From JBBSDP01 sp963754335 (lineage in GTDB: Bacteria > Planctomycetota > Phycisphaerae > Tepidisphaerales > Tepidisphaeraceae), in assembly GCA_963754335.1 (NCBI GenBank), contig CAVWFQ010000008.1, positions 434,001 to 498,000 on the forward strand: DNA of 64,000 nt, read 5' to 3'. Shown here in pieces: positions 1-8,348 of the stretch (positions within the stretch are counted from its first letter, which is position 1; every line of letters begins with the position of its first letter). Under the pieces are notes generated by a model. The model ran no database searches, was not told where the DNA came from, and saw only the letters and a list, made by a program, of their open reading frames with translations. The position numbers and the translations under genes are program-made.

Positions 1-924
1 CTGACCACCCAGAACATCCCGATCCTCTCCAAGCTCAAAGGGTGGAAATACGGATTTGAGAGCCCCTTCAAGGCCGAGGTCTATTTCCTCTCCACCCGCG
101 TATTCACGGACCTCAAATGGGGCACGAAGAACCCGATCATGCTCCGCGACGCCGAGTTTGGCGTGGTTCGCCTCCGCGCCTTCGGGAACTTCGCGGTCAA
201 GGTCAAATACCCGCCGGTCTTTCTGCGCGAGCTGATCGGCACCAACAGCCATTTCACCCTCGATCAGATCAACGACCAGCTCCGCGACATGGCGACGGCG
301 CGTTTTGCCGACGTGCTCGGCTCGAGCAAGATCGCCGCGCTGGACCTGGCCGGCAATTACGATCAGCTCGCCCAGTATATCATCGCCAAGATTCAGCCGG
401 AATTTGCAGCCTTCGGCCTCGAGCTCGTCAAGTTCCTCGTCGAGAACATCTCGCTTCCGCCGGAAGTCGAAGCCGCGATGGACAAGCGCACGAGCATGGG
501 CGTGATCGGAAATCTCCAGGCCTATGCCCAGTACGAGGCCGCCAGCGCCATCGGCGACGCCGCCAAAAATCCCGGCGGGATCGCCGGCGCAGGGGCCGGC
601 CTCGGCGCCGGGCTGGCGATCGGCCAGCAGTTCGCTCAGGTGATGAATCCTCCCGCCGCGGCTCAAAACGTCGCCGGCGGACCAAACACTTCCACCGGCT
701 CACCGCCGCCGCTCCCCGAATCGCCGAGCTATTTTGCCGCCATCGACGGAAAGCAATCCGGCCCGTTCGATCTGGGCAAGATCCAGGAGGCGATCGGCCA
801 GGGCAAACTCACGCGGCAGACACTGGTTTGGGCCAAAGGCATGCCGCAGTGGATCGCCGCCGGCCAGGTGAGGGAACTGACGCCATTGTTTGCCGATGTG
901 CCGCCGCCGATGCCGCAGAGTTGA
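1..924 (+). CDS. SPFH/Band-7 (virion core protein-like) with C-terminal GYF_2 domain, 5' partial
   Basis: The reading frame is open from the first base, so the true start lies upstream. The visible N-terminal two thirds (STRVFTDLKWGTKNPIML, DAEFGVVRLRAFG, then a long amphipathic helical stretch) match the SPFH-domain virion core protein-like (YdjI) family, which forms membrane-associated oligomeric scaffolds. After a Gly/Ala/Pro-rich linker at about 540-720, the last 65 residues (YFAAIDGKQSGPFDLGKI to WAKGMPQWIAAGQV) form a GYF_2 domain, a probable protein-interaction module. The downstream zinc-ribbon/AIM24 paralogues fit the usual company of such scaffolds. The family call is from remembered motifs. 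The cellular role is inferred. Confidence 0.8.
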   Translation: MTTQNIPILSKLKGWKYGFESPFKAEVYFLSTRVFTDLKWGTKNPIMLRDAEFGVVRLRAFGNFAVKVKYPPVFLRELIGTNSHFTLDQINDQLRDMATARFADVLGSSKIAALDLAGNYDQLAQYIIAKIQPEFAAFGLELVKFLVENISLPPEVEAAMDKRTSMGVIGNLQAYAQYEAASAIGDAAKNPGGIAGAGAGLGAGLAIGQQFAQVMNPPAAAQNVAGGPNTSTGSPPPLPESPSYFAAIDGKQSGPFDLGKIQEAIGQGKLTRQTLVWAKGMPQWIAAGQVRELTPLFADVPPPMPQS

Positions 925-1148
925 ATACGTAATTCGCAAACACATGCGAGATCGGCCACTTGCGCCGGTCGTTTTCGCGCCGGCGACGTCGCCGACGCCG
1001 AACCCGCGGTGCCGGGGTGGCGATTCGTGGTTGATCACCTTCTGAAATGATCCCGCGGTGATGAAATCCGCCTGCCGCCGCTGGATTGCTCAACATTCGT
1101 ACAACGAACGGATTGCTTTCCAGTCATTAAGACTGTTCAGCGGAAGAA
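925..1148. other. Intergenic region, no gene seen
   Basis: About 220 bp separate the SPFH gene from the next start. I see no convincing gene, tRNA or terminator hairpin. It presumably holds the promoter of the PQQ-propeller gene. Confidence 0.4.
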
Positions 1149-3166
1149 ATGATGCGCTCTCGGACTTCATTTACGATTGGAGTATGCGCTCTCTTGATTT
1201 ACGTACATCCCCTCGGCGCCGAAATCACCGGCTGGCGGGGAGATGGAACCGGGAAATATCCGGCTGCGACGCCTCCACTGAACTGGTCCCAGTCCAGCAC
1301 CAGGGTTGAGACTCTGCGATTCTCGGCCGAGACGCCCATTGGCGCGGACGCGGGCAGCGTGATGCAAGACGGCGTGATTCGGGACTGGCTCGTCGTCGGG
1401 CCTCTCCCTTTGTCGCAGCGCAGCGGAGCAGAACCGAGCGCACTCCCCGACGAACCAGGTCTGGCTCCCGTGGCCGGCCAGGAGGCGGGGACGAAAAAGT
1501 GGCGGAAGGTGACCGTCGAGTCGGCGTATCTTGATTTCACGCGTCTGGTCGGCAAGCCGGAAGACGACGACTCCGCTGCATTTGCATTTACGAATATCTA
1601 TTCGCCGCTTGGCGGGAGGTTCCGCCTCAGCCTCACCACAGTCGGTCATGCACGCCTCTGGGTCAACGGCAAGCCATCGAAACAGATGGGGACCCGGATT
1701 GTGATGGACCTGGCAAAGGGTTGGAACCGGCTGCTCCTGAGGGTAACCCGCGGCGAAAACGACTGGTACGTCGTGCCGGTGTTCCGCGGCGAGGGGCGTT
1801 GCGACTACGACCAGAGCGGTATCGTCTGGCGAACTTCGCTACCGGGGACGGCGCCCGGTTTTACGGAGGCGGAATCGGCGCAGGAGCGCCGATTATTGTC
1901 GGCGACAAGATCTATCTGCTCAGCGAGCCACACGATTTAATTTGCATCAGCAAGGCTGATGGCAAGGTGCTCTGGATCCGCCGGGCGGATTTTTTTGAGG
2001 CGGCGGGTGATGGCGACAAAAAGCATCCGGCGTACGCGGAAGCTTCAGCGTTGGCGGGAAAAATCGATTCGGTCAACACATCATTCATTGCGGGCGCGGC
2101 ATCGGGAGAACAGCTTGAGGAAAAAGCCAGATTGGAAACAGGGCTGCGCAAACAAATGCAGCGGATCGACGCTGCGAAATACGCCAACCAGCCGATCCCC
2201 GATGTCGGATTCTCCGGCTACACGCCCGCGACCGACGGCCAATTCATCTATGCGTGGTTCGGCGACGGAGTCAGCGCATGCTTCACGCTGGATGGCGTTC
2301 GACGGTGGATCCGGGTTGATCAGCGGTCGGCCGTCGAACATGGGTTTTCATCGTCGCCGTTGCTGGTGGGCGGGAAATTCGTCTTCTTCATGCGCGATCT
2401 GATCGCGTTGGATTGCTCCGGCGGCAAGCTAGTCTGGCAGACTCCCATCGTGAACGCTGAGGACCTGAACCCCGGCGACTTTATTCACGGCTCCCTGGTT
2501 TCCGCGAAAATCGGCAATGCCGACGTGATTCTTCTCGGCAATGGCACCATCGTCCGCGCCGCCGACGGAAAATTCATTCTGCATCCGCAAGGCGATAACC
2601 AGTCTGTTCCGACCCCCGTAATCGAGGGCCGCCAGGTCTTTCACGTTTCACAAGGCAATTCGAACCTGACCATCCGCACGCTTCCCGATCATTTGGACGA
2701 TCCGATGAAGTTACCGACCCAGACGATCGCGATCGATCTCTCGGCGTTTCCGAAGCATTACCTACCATGGCACCTCTCGTCTCCGCTCATCCACGAGGGG
2801 CTAGCTTATCTGGTGAACAACGCCGGCGTGTTAACGGTCATCGACGTCGCCGCCGAAAAGATCATTTACCAGAAACTGCTCGATCTGGACGTCTTTCAGG
2901 ATCACAACGAAGGCGCCGCCCGCGGTGTCGGCGCGAGCCCGATCCTCGCCGGCGGACATATCTACATCCTGGGCAACAGCGGTACGATGCTCGTCATCGA
3001 TCCCGGGCGGACCTTTCGGCAGATTGCCAAGAACAAGATTGAAAACACGGTGATGGTCGGCCACTGGTCCGAACGACAGGAGCGCTCCATGGCCAATCCC
3101 GTCGCCGACGGCAATCGCCTCTACCTGCGTGGCGAAGATGGGTTCTATGCGATCGGGCCGCGCTAG
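1149..3166 (+). CDS. Secreted PQQ-like beta-propeller protein, one frameshift
   Basis: The N-terminus (MMRSRTSFTIGVCALLIYVHPLGA) is a signal peptide. An opening segment, ITGWRGDGTGKYPAATPPLNW, is typical of planctomycetal PQQ-repeat proteins. A lectin-like middle (LWVNGKPSKQM, GWNRLLLRVTRG) follows, then a BamB/quinoprotein-dehydrogenase-like propeller with blades such as ISKADGKVLWIRRA, LDGVRRWIRVDQ and LDCSGGKLVWQTP, ending YLRGEDGFYAIGPR. Frame 3 ends in nonsense soon after SLPG, while frame 2 continues DGARFYGGGIGAGAPI. One extra G in the G run at 1844-1847 would join them as LPG-DGARFYGGG. I therefore treat this as one gene with a one-base deletion. It is probably a periplasmic or surface propeller. 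The substrate is unknown. Confidence 0.8.
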
Positions 3167-3176
3167 AAATTCTCCG

Positions 3177-3431
3177 ATGCAATCCAAGGCAACTACCGTC
3201 GAGCAGTATCTTTCGGATCTTCCGCCAGAAAGTCGGGCGGTTGTTTCCGCCGTGCGCGAGATCATCCTTGAAAATCTTGATGCGGATTACGCCGAAGGAA
3301 TGCAATACGGCATGATCGGTTACTTCGTGCCGCACCGCGTTTTCCCGCCGGGCTACCACCGCGATCCTAAACAGCCGTTGCCATTTGCGCATCTGGCCGC
3401 TCAGAAGAATTACTTCGCCACCATTTGGTAA
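3177..3431 (+). pseudogene. DUF1801 (YdhG-like) protein, C-terminally truncated
   Basis: From the ATG at 3177 the product reads TTVEQYLSDLPPESRAVV ... ADYAEGMQYGMIGYFVPHRV ... PFAHLAAQKNYFATIW and stops. This matches the N-terminal two thirds of DUF1801/iron-chaperone-like proteins, which are usually about 110-140 residues. Here only 84 codons remain. The sequence after the stop holds a short palindrome and does not continue the family in any frame. It is probably a remnant. It starts 10 bp after the propeller gene. Confidence 0.6.
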
Positions 3432-3435
3432 TCGT

Positions 3436-3452
3436 GGTGGGCCAAGCCCACC
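3436..3452. repeat. Short perfect palindrome at the DUF1801 truncation point
   Basis: A 7-bp inverted repeat with a 3-nt loop (GGTGGGC-CAA-GCCCACC) lies directly after the truncated DUF1801 stop. It resembles the short GTGGGC...GCCCAC repeats scattered in planctomycetal genomes. It could be the scar that replaced the DUF1801 C-terminus. Confidence 0.45.
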
Positions 3453-3500
3453 CTACTTCACTGTGGCTTTTACGGCGCCCTCGTCGTATTTTTGGCCGTC

Positions 3501-4315
3501 ATGGAACCTCTCCAGCGCCTCGCATGTTCCTGGTGTGGCGTTCAGAATCTGCCCAACGCCACTTCATGCCAGGCGTGCGGCGCTCCGCTCGATGTAAAGA
3601 ACCTGGTCAGCGATTCGGGATGGCGCGAGCGCCGCGCTTGCGCGACATGACCGAGGTTCGATTCGGGGCCGGAAGTTCCTGCCAGATCGAGGGAGAGATC
3701 GTTCCGGTCGCCGAGATCAGCCTGGGGGAGAATGACAGCATCTTTTTCGAGCATCATGTGATGCTCTGGAAGGATGACAACGTCCGCATGGAAGTGATGC
3801 CGCTCCAGGGGGGCATCAAGCGCGTCTTTGCAGGAATGCCATTTGTCGTGAGCGTGGCCAATGGGCCGGGGCGGATCGCCTTCTCGCGCGATGCCACCGG
3901 CGAGCTTCTCCTGATGCCGTTGCATTCGTCGATGGAGCTGGATGTGCGCGAGCATGCATTCCTGCTGGCATCGCACACGATCACTTATGGATTCACGCGA
4001 ATTGCCGGATTCGCCAACATTCTTTTTGGCGGGCAGGGAATGTTCATGGATCGCTTTGTTACCGGCGGGGCCGCCTCCGGACTGCTGATTCTGCACGGCT
4101 ACGGCAACGTCTTTGAACGACGGCTCAAAGCCGGCGAGAGCATCATGCTCGAGCCGGGCGCGTTTCTGTATAAGGACGCATCGGTGACGATGAACGTCGA
4201 ACGGCAGAAGCTGACGACAGGCCTCTTCGGCGGCACCGGCATGAACCTCGTCCGCATGACCGGCCCGGGCCGGCTCGGAATTCAGTCGATGTATCATCAT
4301 CATAAGGCGGAGTGA
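3501..4315 (+). CDS. Zinc-ribbon + AIM24-domain protein, paralogue 1, one frameshift
   Basis: An ATG at 3501 opens a double-Cys zinc ribbon (CSWCGVQNLP ... CQACGAPLDV) and runs to NLVSDSGWRE before reaching a stop at 3648. A second frame continues PRLRDMTEVRFGAGSSCQIEGE through an AIM24 domain (QGGIKRVFAGMPFVVSVA, GPGRIAFSRDATGELLLMPL, GPGRLGIQSMYHHHK). The downstream paralogue has GWTELPPVRDMAKIQFG at this point, so about one base is missing near 3629-3631. AIM24/TIGR00266 proteins have a beta-rich TRAP-like fold, often sit beside SPFH proteins and have no assigned reaction. The frameshift is probably an assembly error. Confidence 0.75.
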
Positions 4316-4318
4316 ATG

Positions 4319-4411
4319 TGTCAGTGGTCCGTGGTCCGTTGTCCGTTGTCCGTTGTTAATGCCTCAGGTAATGAGATGTTTGTACGATCCACTGACAACT
4401 GACAACTGACC
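4319..4411. repeat. Short-unit direct and inverted repeat between AIM24 paralogues
   Basis: The left half repeats GTCCGTTGTCCGTTG-type units after TGTCAGTGGTCC. The right half contains GATCCACTGACAACTGACAACTGACC, so the two ends are imperfect inverted copies (TCAGTGG/CCACTGA). It looks like a degenerate intergenic repeat element with no coding capacity. Confidence 0.5.
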
Positions 4412-4426
4412 GGCCAGGCGATCAAT

Positions 4427-5329
4427 ATGGGCGAAAAGCGAAGATACATTTGTCCTTCCTGTGGTCAGCCGGCCGATTCGTCTGCGAATTTCTGCGTCAA
4501 CTGCGGCGCGCCGGTCGATGTCCGCCATGCGACCGATGCCTCCGGGTGGACGGAGCTGCCGCCGGTGAGGGACATGGCAAAGATTCAATTCGGCCAGTCC
4601 ACCTGCCAGATCGAGGGGAATTATGTGCCCGTGGCAGACATTAACCTCGCGTCGGCTTCTGATGCGGTTTACTTCACGCATCATGTATTGCTCTGGAAGG
4701 AGCCGCAGGTCGAGATCTCGCGCATGCAGATGGCGGGCGGGTGGACGCGGCTGTTTGCCGGCCTGCCGCTGGTCATGACGCAAGCGCATGGGCCCGGGCG
4801 CATCGCGTTTTCAAAGGATGCGCCGGGGGAAATGCTGGCGCTGACGCTCCAGCCGGGACAAACCGTGGACGTGCGCGAGCACGTGTTTCTGCTTGCCGCC
4901 GGCAACGTGGCCTACGGCTTTCACTCCACCGGCGTCTGGTTTACGACCGGCTCCGGTAAAGACAGTGAAACTCACTATCCGATGGGCCCGTACCTGGATC
5001 AGTTCACGGCGCTTCGCGAGCCGGGACTGCTCCTGCTGCATGGTGAGGGAAATGTATTTACCCGCGTGCTCGCTCCGGGCCAGACGCTTCTCGTGAAGCC
5101 GACCGCGTTGCTCTACAAGGATTCGACGGTGGACATGCGCCTCCACCTGGAACATCCCGCCGGCACCTGGCGGTCGTTCCGCTCGTGGGGCGAGCGCTAT
5201 TGCTGGCTGCGGCTCCGCGGGCCGGGCCGCGTCGCGGTGCAGTCGGCCTACCACCATTTTGAGGATCCGGGGACGAGCCTGACATTGACCGCCCCGGGAA
5301 CGACTTCCAAGCAGTGGGCGGGGTATTAA
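4427..5329 (+). CDS. Zinc-ribbon + AIM24-domain protein, paralogue 2 (intact)
   Basis: This 300-residue protein begins MGEKRRYICPSCGQPADSS, with a four-Cys zinc ribbon (CPSCG ... CVNCGAP) in the first 40 residues. It then carries a full AIM24 domain: QIEGNYVPVADINL, GGWTRLFAGLPLVMTQ, GPGRIAFSKDAPGEMLAL, LLHGEGNVFTRVLAPGQTLL and GPGRVAVQSAYHHFED. It is clearly homologous to the preceding gene along its whole length, so the pair is a tandem duplication. No signal peptide is present, so it is probably cytoplasmic or peripheral to the membrane. The function of the family is unknown; association with the SPFH scaffold upstream is inferred from proximity. Confidence 0.85.
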   Translation: MGEKRRYICPSCGQPADSSANFCVNCGAPVDVRHATDASGWTELPPVRDMAKIQFGQSTCQIEGNYVPVADINLASASDAVYFTHHVLLWKEPQVEISRMQMAGGWTRLFAGLPLVMTQAHGPGRIAFSKDAPGEMLALTLQPGQTVDVREHVFLLAAGNVAYGFHSTGVWFTTGSGKDSETHYPMGPYLDQFTALREPGLLLLHGEGNVFTRVLAPGQTLLVKPTALLYKDSTVDMRLHLEHPAGTWRSFRSWGERYCWLRLRGPGRVAVQSAYHHFEDPGTSLTLTAPGTTSKQWAGY

Positions 5330-5335
5330 ATCGGT

Positions 5336-5824
5336 ATGAGCATCAGTTACATCACTTTCATCAGTGCGCTCACCGCACTCGTCGCTTCGATCGTCAGTCC
5401 GTTTGTCACCATCCAGACGGCCAAGCGCCAGATCAACGCCAGTGTGATCTCGGCCAACCGCACGCGGTGGCTGGAAGTGCTTCGCGAACAGCTCGCCACG
5501 CTGATTTCGGAGTTTGTGGCCGTGAAAATCGTGCTCATCGAGGAAACCAGTTGCCAGCTTTCGGTGCGGCGCGATTACAAGCCGCTGCTCGATCGAATTG
5601 AACGGCTTTTCCTTACCATCGCCCGGCTTCGACTCATGCTCAACACAACCGAAGACGATCACGTGAAAGTTGCGGAAATGATTGACCAGACGTTGCATCA
5701 CCTCCGGTACAACGAAAACGCCGTCGAACTCCGGCGCGCGATTGATGAGAACATCGCGAGCATTACGCGCCAGAGCCAGGCCATCCTCAAACGCGAATGG
5801 GAGCGGGTGAAATCCGGGACTTGA
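5336..5824 (+). CDS. Small membrane-anchored hypothetical protein
   Basis: It starts 6 bp after the AIM24 gene and is probably co-transcribed with it. The 162-residue product has one N-terminal hydrophobic segment (SYITFISALTALVASIVSPF), followed by a soluble, largely helical region (RWLEVLREQLATLISEFVAV, LLDRIERLFLTIARLRLMLN, MIDQTLHHLRYNENAV). I do not recognise a named family. The layout, one transmembrane helix plus a cytoplasmic helical bundle, suggests a membrane-attached adaptor. Confidence 0.65.
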   Translation: MSISYITFISALTALVASIVSPFVTIQTAKRQINASVISANRTRWLEVLREQLATLISEFVAVKIVLIEETSCQLSVRRDYKPLLDRIERLFLTIARLRLMLNTTEDDHVKVAEMIDQTLHHLRYNENAVELRRAIDENIASITRQSQAILKREWERVKSGT

Positions 5825-5870
5825 GACGGATATTCGCCAGGCGTGCATGACAGATTCGGCCATCCAAAAA

Positions 5871-5908
5871 GTCTCCCCCTCTCCCGGTGCTCCGCGGTAT
5901 TCGGGAGG
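5871..5908. repeat. Partial CTCTCCC...GGGAG intergenic repeat
   Basis: The stretch reads CCCCTCTCCCGGTGCTCCGC then GGTATTCGGGAGG. It resembles one arm of the larger repeats at 12192, 47925 and 55046. It abuts the 72-bp palindrome that begins at 5908, so two repeat families are nested here. Confidence 0.5.
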
Positions 5909-5979
5909 AGCCGCGCACGAAGTAAGCGGGAAAGCCCTCGGTAGCGAGAGAACTTTCCCGCTTACTTCGTGCGCGGCTC
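5908..5979. repeat. 72-bp palindromic repeat, copy 1 of 3
   Basis: Two perfectly complementary 27-bp arms (5908-5934 and 5953-5979; left arm begins GAGCCGCGCACGAAGTAAGC) enclose an 18-nt loop. Near-identical elements lie at 14880-14951 and 24606-24679, with conserved arms and different loops. No ORF of its own is visible. The right edge coincides with the start of a cytochrome P460 remnant. Confidence 0.85.
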
Positions 5980-6304
5980 TTGTCAGATTACTGGGAGAGC
6001 GGGAAGAAGGTCCGCCACGCCGGCTATCCGGTCGGATCGGTGATCGTGAAAGAAAAAGAGGGCCAGGGTCAGGGTTATCGTTCCGAATCGACAGGCCGCT
6101 GGGACGGCAAGATGCTCGATGGCGTCGGCGGAATGGTCAAGCGGCCGCCCGGCTTCGATCCGGAACACGGTGACTGGGAGTATTTACTTCGAGAAGCCCA
6201 AATCAATTGAGAGCGGCCGGATCTCATCGTGCGTGCAATGCCACGGCGGAGCGTCCGCTAAAGACCAAGTGTTCGGGACTTGGGCCAGGGGGAATGAATT
6301 CTAG
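5980..6304 (+). pseudogene. Cytochrome P460-like protein, 5'-truncated and frameshifted remnant
   Basis: Immediately after the palindrome the frame reads SDYWESGKKVRHAGYPVG, SVIVKEKEGQGQGY, MVKRPPGFDPEHGDWEY, then shifts near 6190 to IYFEKPKSIESGRISS and CVQCHGGASAKDQVFGTW, ending at 6304. This is the C-terminal part of a cytochrome P460-type protein, including the CxxCH haem-binding motif (CVQCH). The N-terminal half is absent and the reading frame begins exactly at the repeat edge. It is most likely a non-functional fragment. The end overlaps the convergent fucosidase stop. Confidence 0.65.
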
Positions 6305-8105
6305 TTTTCAGATCCAACCATCCGGATGTCGGGGAGTTTCACCACCGGCTTTGCATAGGGGGCGTAAACTTCAAACTCATCGATGCAGCATTCGGCGGGG
6401 TTCACCCACACCTTGACGTATCGCGCTTCCACCGGCGCGATCTGGATTTGCATCGTGCTGGTGGGGCTGAAGTCGGGAACGGTCGAGAGATCGGTCCTGG
6501 GCAGCGCGGGATGCCAGGCCTGACCGTCGGAGGAGACTTCGATTCGGATTTCGCGAATGGCCCGATCGCTGAACTTTCCCTCGCGGTCGCGGCCCAATTT
6601 GAAGCGGCCGATCATCTGAGTTTTGGCCAGCTCAATCTGAAACCACGCGTCGGGCGCGTTGGGGATCCAACTGTGTTCGTTGCCATACTGGCCGTCATTG
6701 AGACCTTTGGCTTGATGCTTTTCGAGGGGATACGCGGAGGAGGCGATGGCCGGCTTAGCGCCGTTGCCGACGAAGGCAAGATTGGTCGGGCCATTCGGCT
6801 CCTCGAGCGCCGCGAACGGCGGAAGCGTGTCGGGCACGCGCGGATTGAATCCGGTTCGTGTCGCATAAAATCGCCGAATCAGCGGAACGCCCGCCGACCG
6901 GGTGATCGTCAGGCGAACCTGTGATGCCGTGATGGGCCCAAGCGTATGGATTTTTTGATGTCCGATTGTTTTGCCATCGGCAATCCTCTTCCACTCATCG
7001 CCGACGAGCGCTTCGACGGAATACTGCTGTATCCGTTGGCCCGAGGCGATGTCTTCCTGGATGATCAAATGATCAATTTCGGTGGGTTGCTTCAAATCGA
7101 GCGAGAGGGAAGAACCCTGTCCATGGGCCATCGCCAGCGGAAAGCCGATGGCTGATTGAATGGCATTCCCGAGTTCGGCGACTCGATGAAAATCGGTGTC
7201 GGGAATGCTTCCATCGACGGCGGCCGAGACTTCCAGCAGGAACTGTGATCCGTTGCCGACTGCATCGAGATAAGACTTCAAGAGCAGATCGAGAGATTTC
7301 GGCGATCCATCGGGTTGAACGGAGAGAGCGGTATGGAACTCGATCGGCGCCCAGTAAACGCCGGCAGGATCGCCGTCGCGGCTGTCGGGCAAACCGTTGC
7401 CCGCAAGCATTTTGTCCCAAGCCGACTTTGAAATGGCGTTCCAGTTCACAACCGGTGGAGTAGCGTTCGCCGGCGCAACGGCCCGAATCGAATTGAAGGG
7501 GCCATTAAAGAGAGAGGCGTTGGGTTGCCATTGTTTTACGAGTTTCGCGACGCGTTGACTGAGAGCCGGATAAAGACCTCCCTCGAAGTAGATCTCCACC
7601 TGGGGTCCGTAATTGGAACAGAGCTCGGTGAGCTCGCGATGAAATAGACGTTGTAGGGCTCCTGCCGCGCCGGATCTGAAGTAAGGCCGCCGCGACCTGC
7701 GCCGAACGACTGATCGATTGGCGAGAGGGCAAATCCGACCGCGATCCCCCGGCTGCGGCAGGCCGTCACCAGGTCCCCGAAGAGATCGCCCTGGCCGGCT
7801 TTCCATTTGGCGGAGGCGATGGAGTTTTTTGTCGTGGCGGTTGGCCACCAGCAAAATCCATCGGTGTCTTTGACGACCACCATCATATAGCCGGCGTGCT
7901 GGGCGATCGCGCAATCGGCAAGGCGGTACGGGTCAAACTTTGCCAGCGTCAATTGGCCGGGGTCGGAGGGATGGATGAGCCGTACGAACTGGCCACTTTC
8001 CAGATCCGCCCAATCGACTTGGGCATCGGAAGGAACGGGAAGGCCGCCAGCGAGCGCCGACCGACCGATCGACATCGCCGCGGCAAGAATCAAAATATGC
8101 CACAT
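6301..8105 (-). CDS. Secreted alpha-L-fucosidase-like (GH29) with C-terminal discoidin domain, one frameshift
   Basis: The start at 8105 gives a signal peptide (MWHILILAAAMSIGRSALA). The N-terminal half has GH29 features: QFVRLIHPSD, AKFDPYRLADCAIAQHAG, MMVVVKDTDGFCWWPTATT and GDLFGDLVTACRSRGIAVGF. It continues as VEIYFEGGLYP. The last 150 residues (NEHSWIPNAPDAWFQIELAK, MIGRFKLGRDREGKF, VEARYVKVWVNPAECCIDEF) look like an F5/8 type C carbohydrate-binding domain. The frame breaks at ARQEPYNVYF | HRELTELCSNYGPQ. One base is missing in the A run at 7642-7644. Predicted role is exo-hydrolysis of fucose from secreted or algal glycans. The GH29 nucleophile normally lies in a WxDG-like motif, and here the equivalent reads EIYFEGG, so activity is uncertain. 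Confidence 0.75.
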
Positions 8106-8348
8106 TGCGACTCCGGATAACCTGCCGGACGGCAGAAAAAGTGATCGAAAATCGAGGACAGGGCCGGATGCGTCGAAAACAGGCAACATCCGATCAGAAA
8201 AACGTATGTAAAATCAGACTGATCGCTAAGATACCGTTCGCAGACTCGGGCGTAAACTCGCCCGATTTGGATGACGGTAACGAACCGGAGTCAATTCTAT
8301 TCGTCCAATGTAAAGAAGTTCGCGGTTGAAATTCAAGATTGAAAGGCG
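8106..8348. other. Divergent promoter region
   Basis: This 243-bp gap separates the divergently transcribed fucosidase and PSCyt1/DUF1549/DUF1553 genes and must contain both promoters. I see no conserved operator or RNA element. Confidence 0.4.

Noticed and set aside
1820..1860. Programmed ribosomal frameshift in the propeller gene
   Set aside because: No slippery heptamer or downstream pseudoknot is evident, and the same one-base defects occur in many unrelated genes, which fits assembly errors better.
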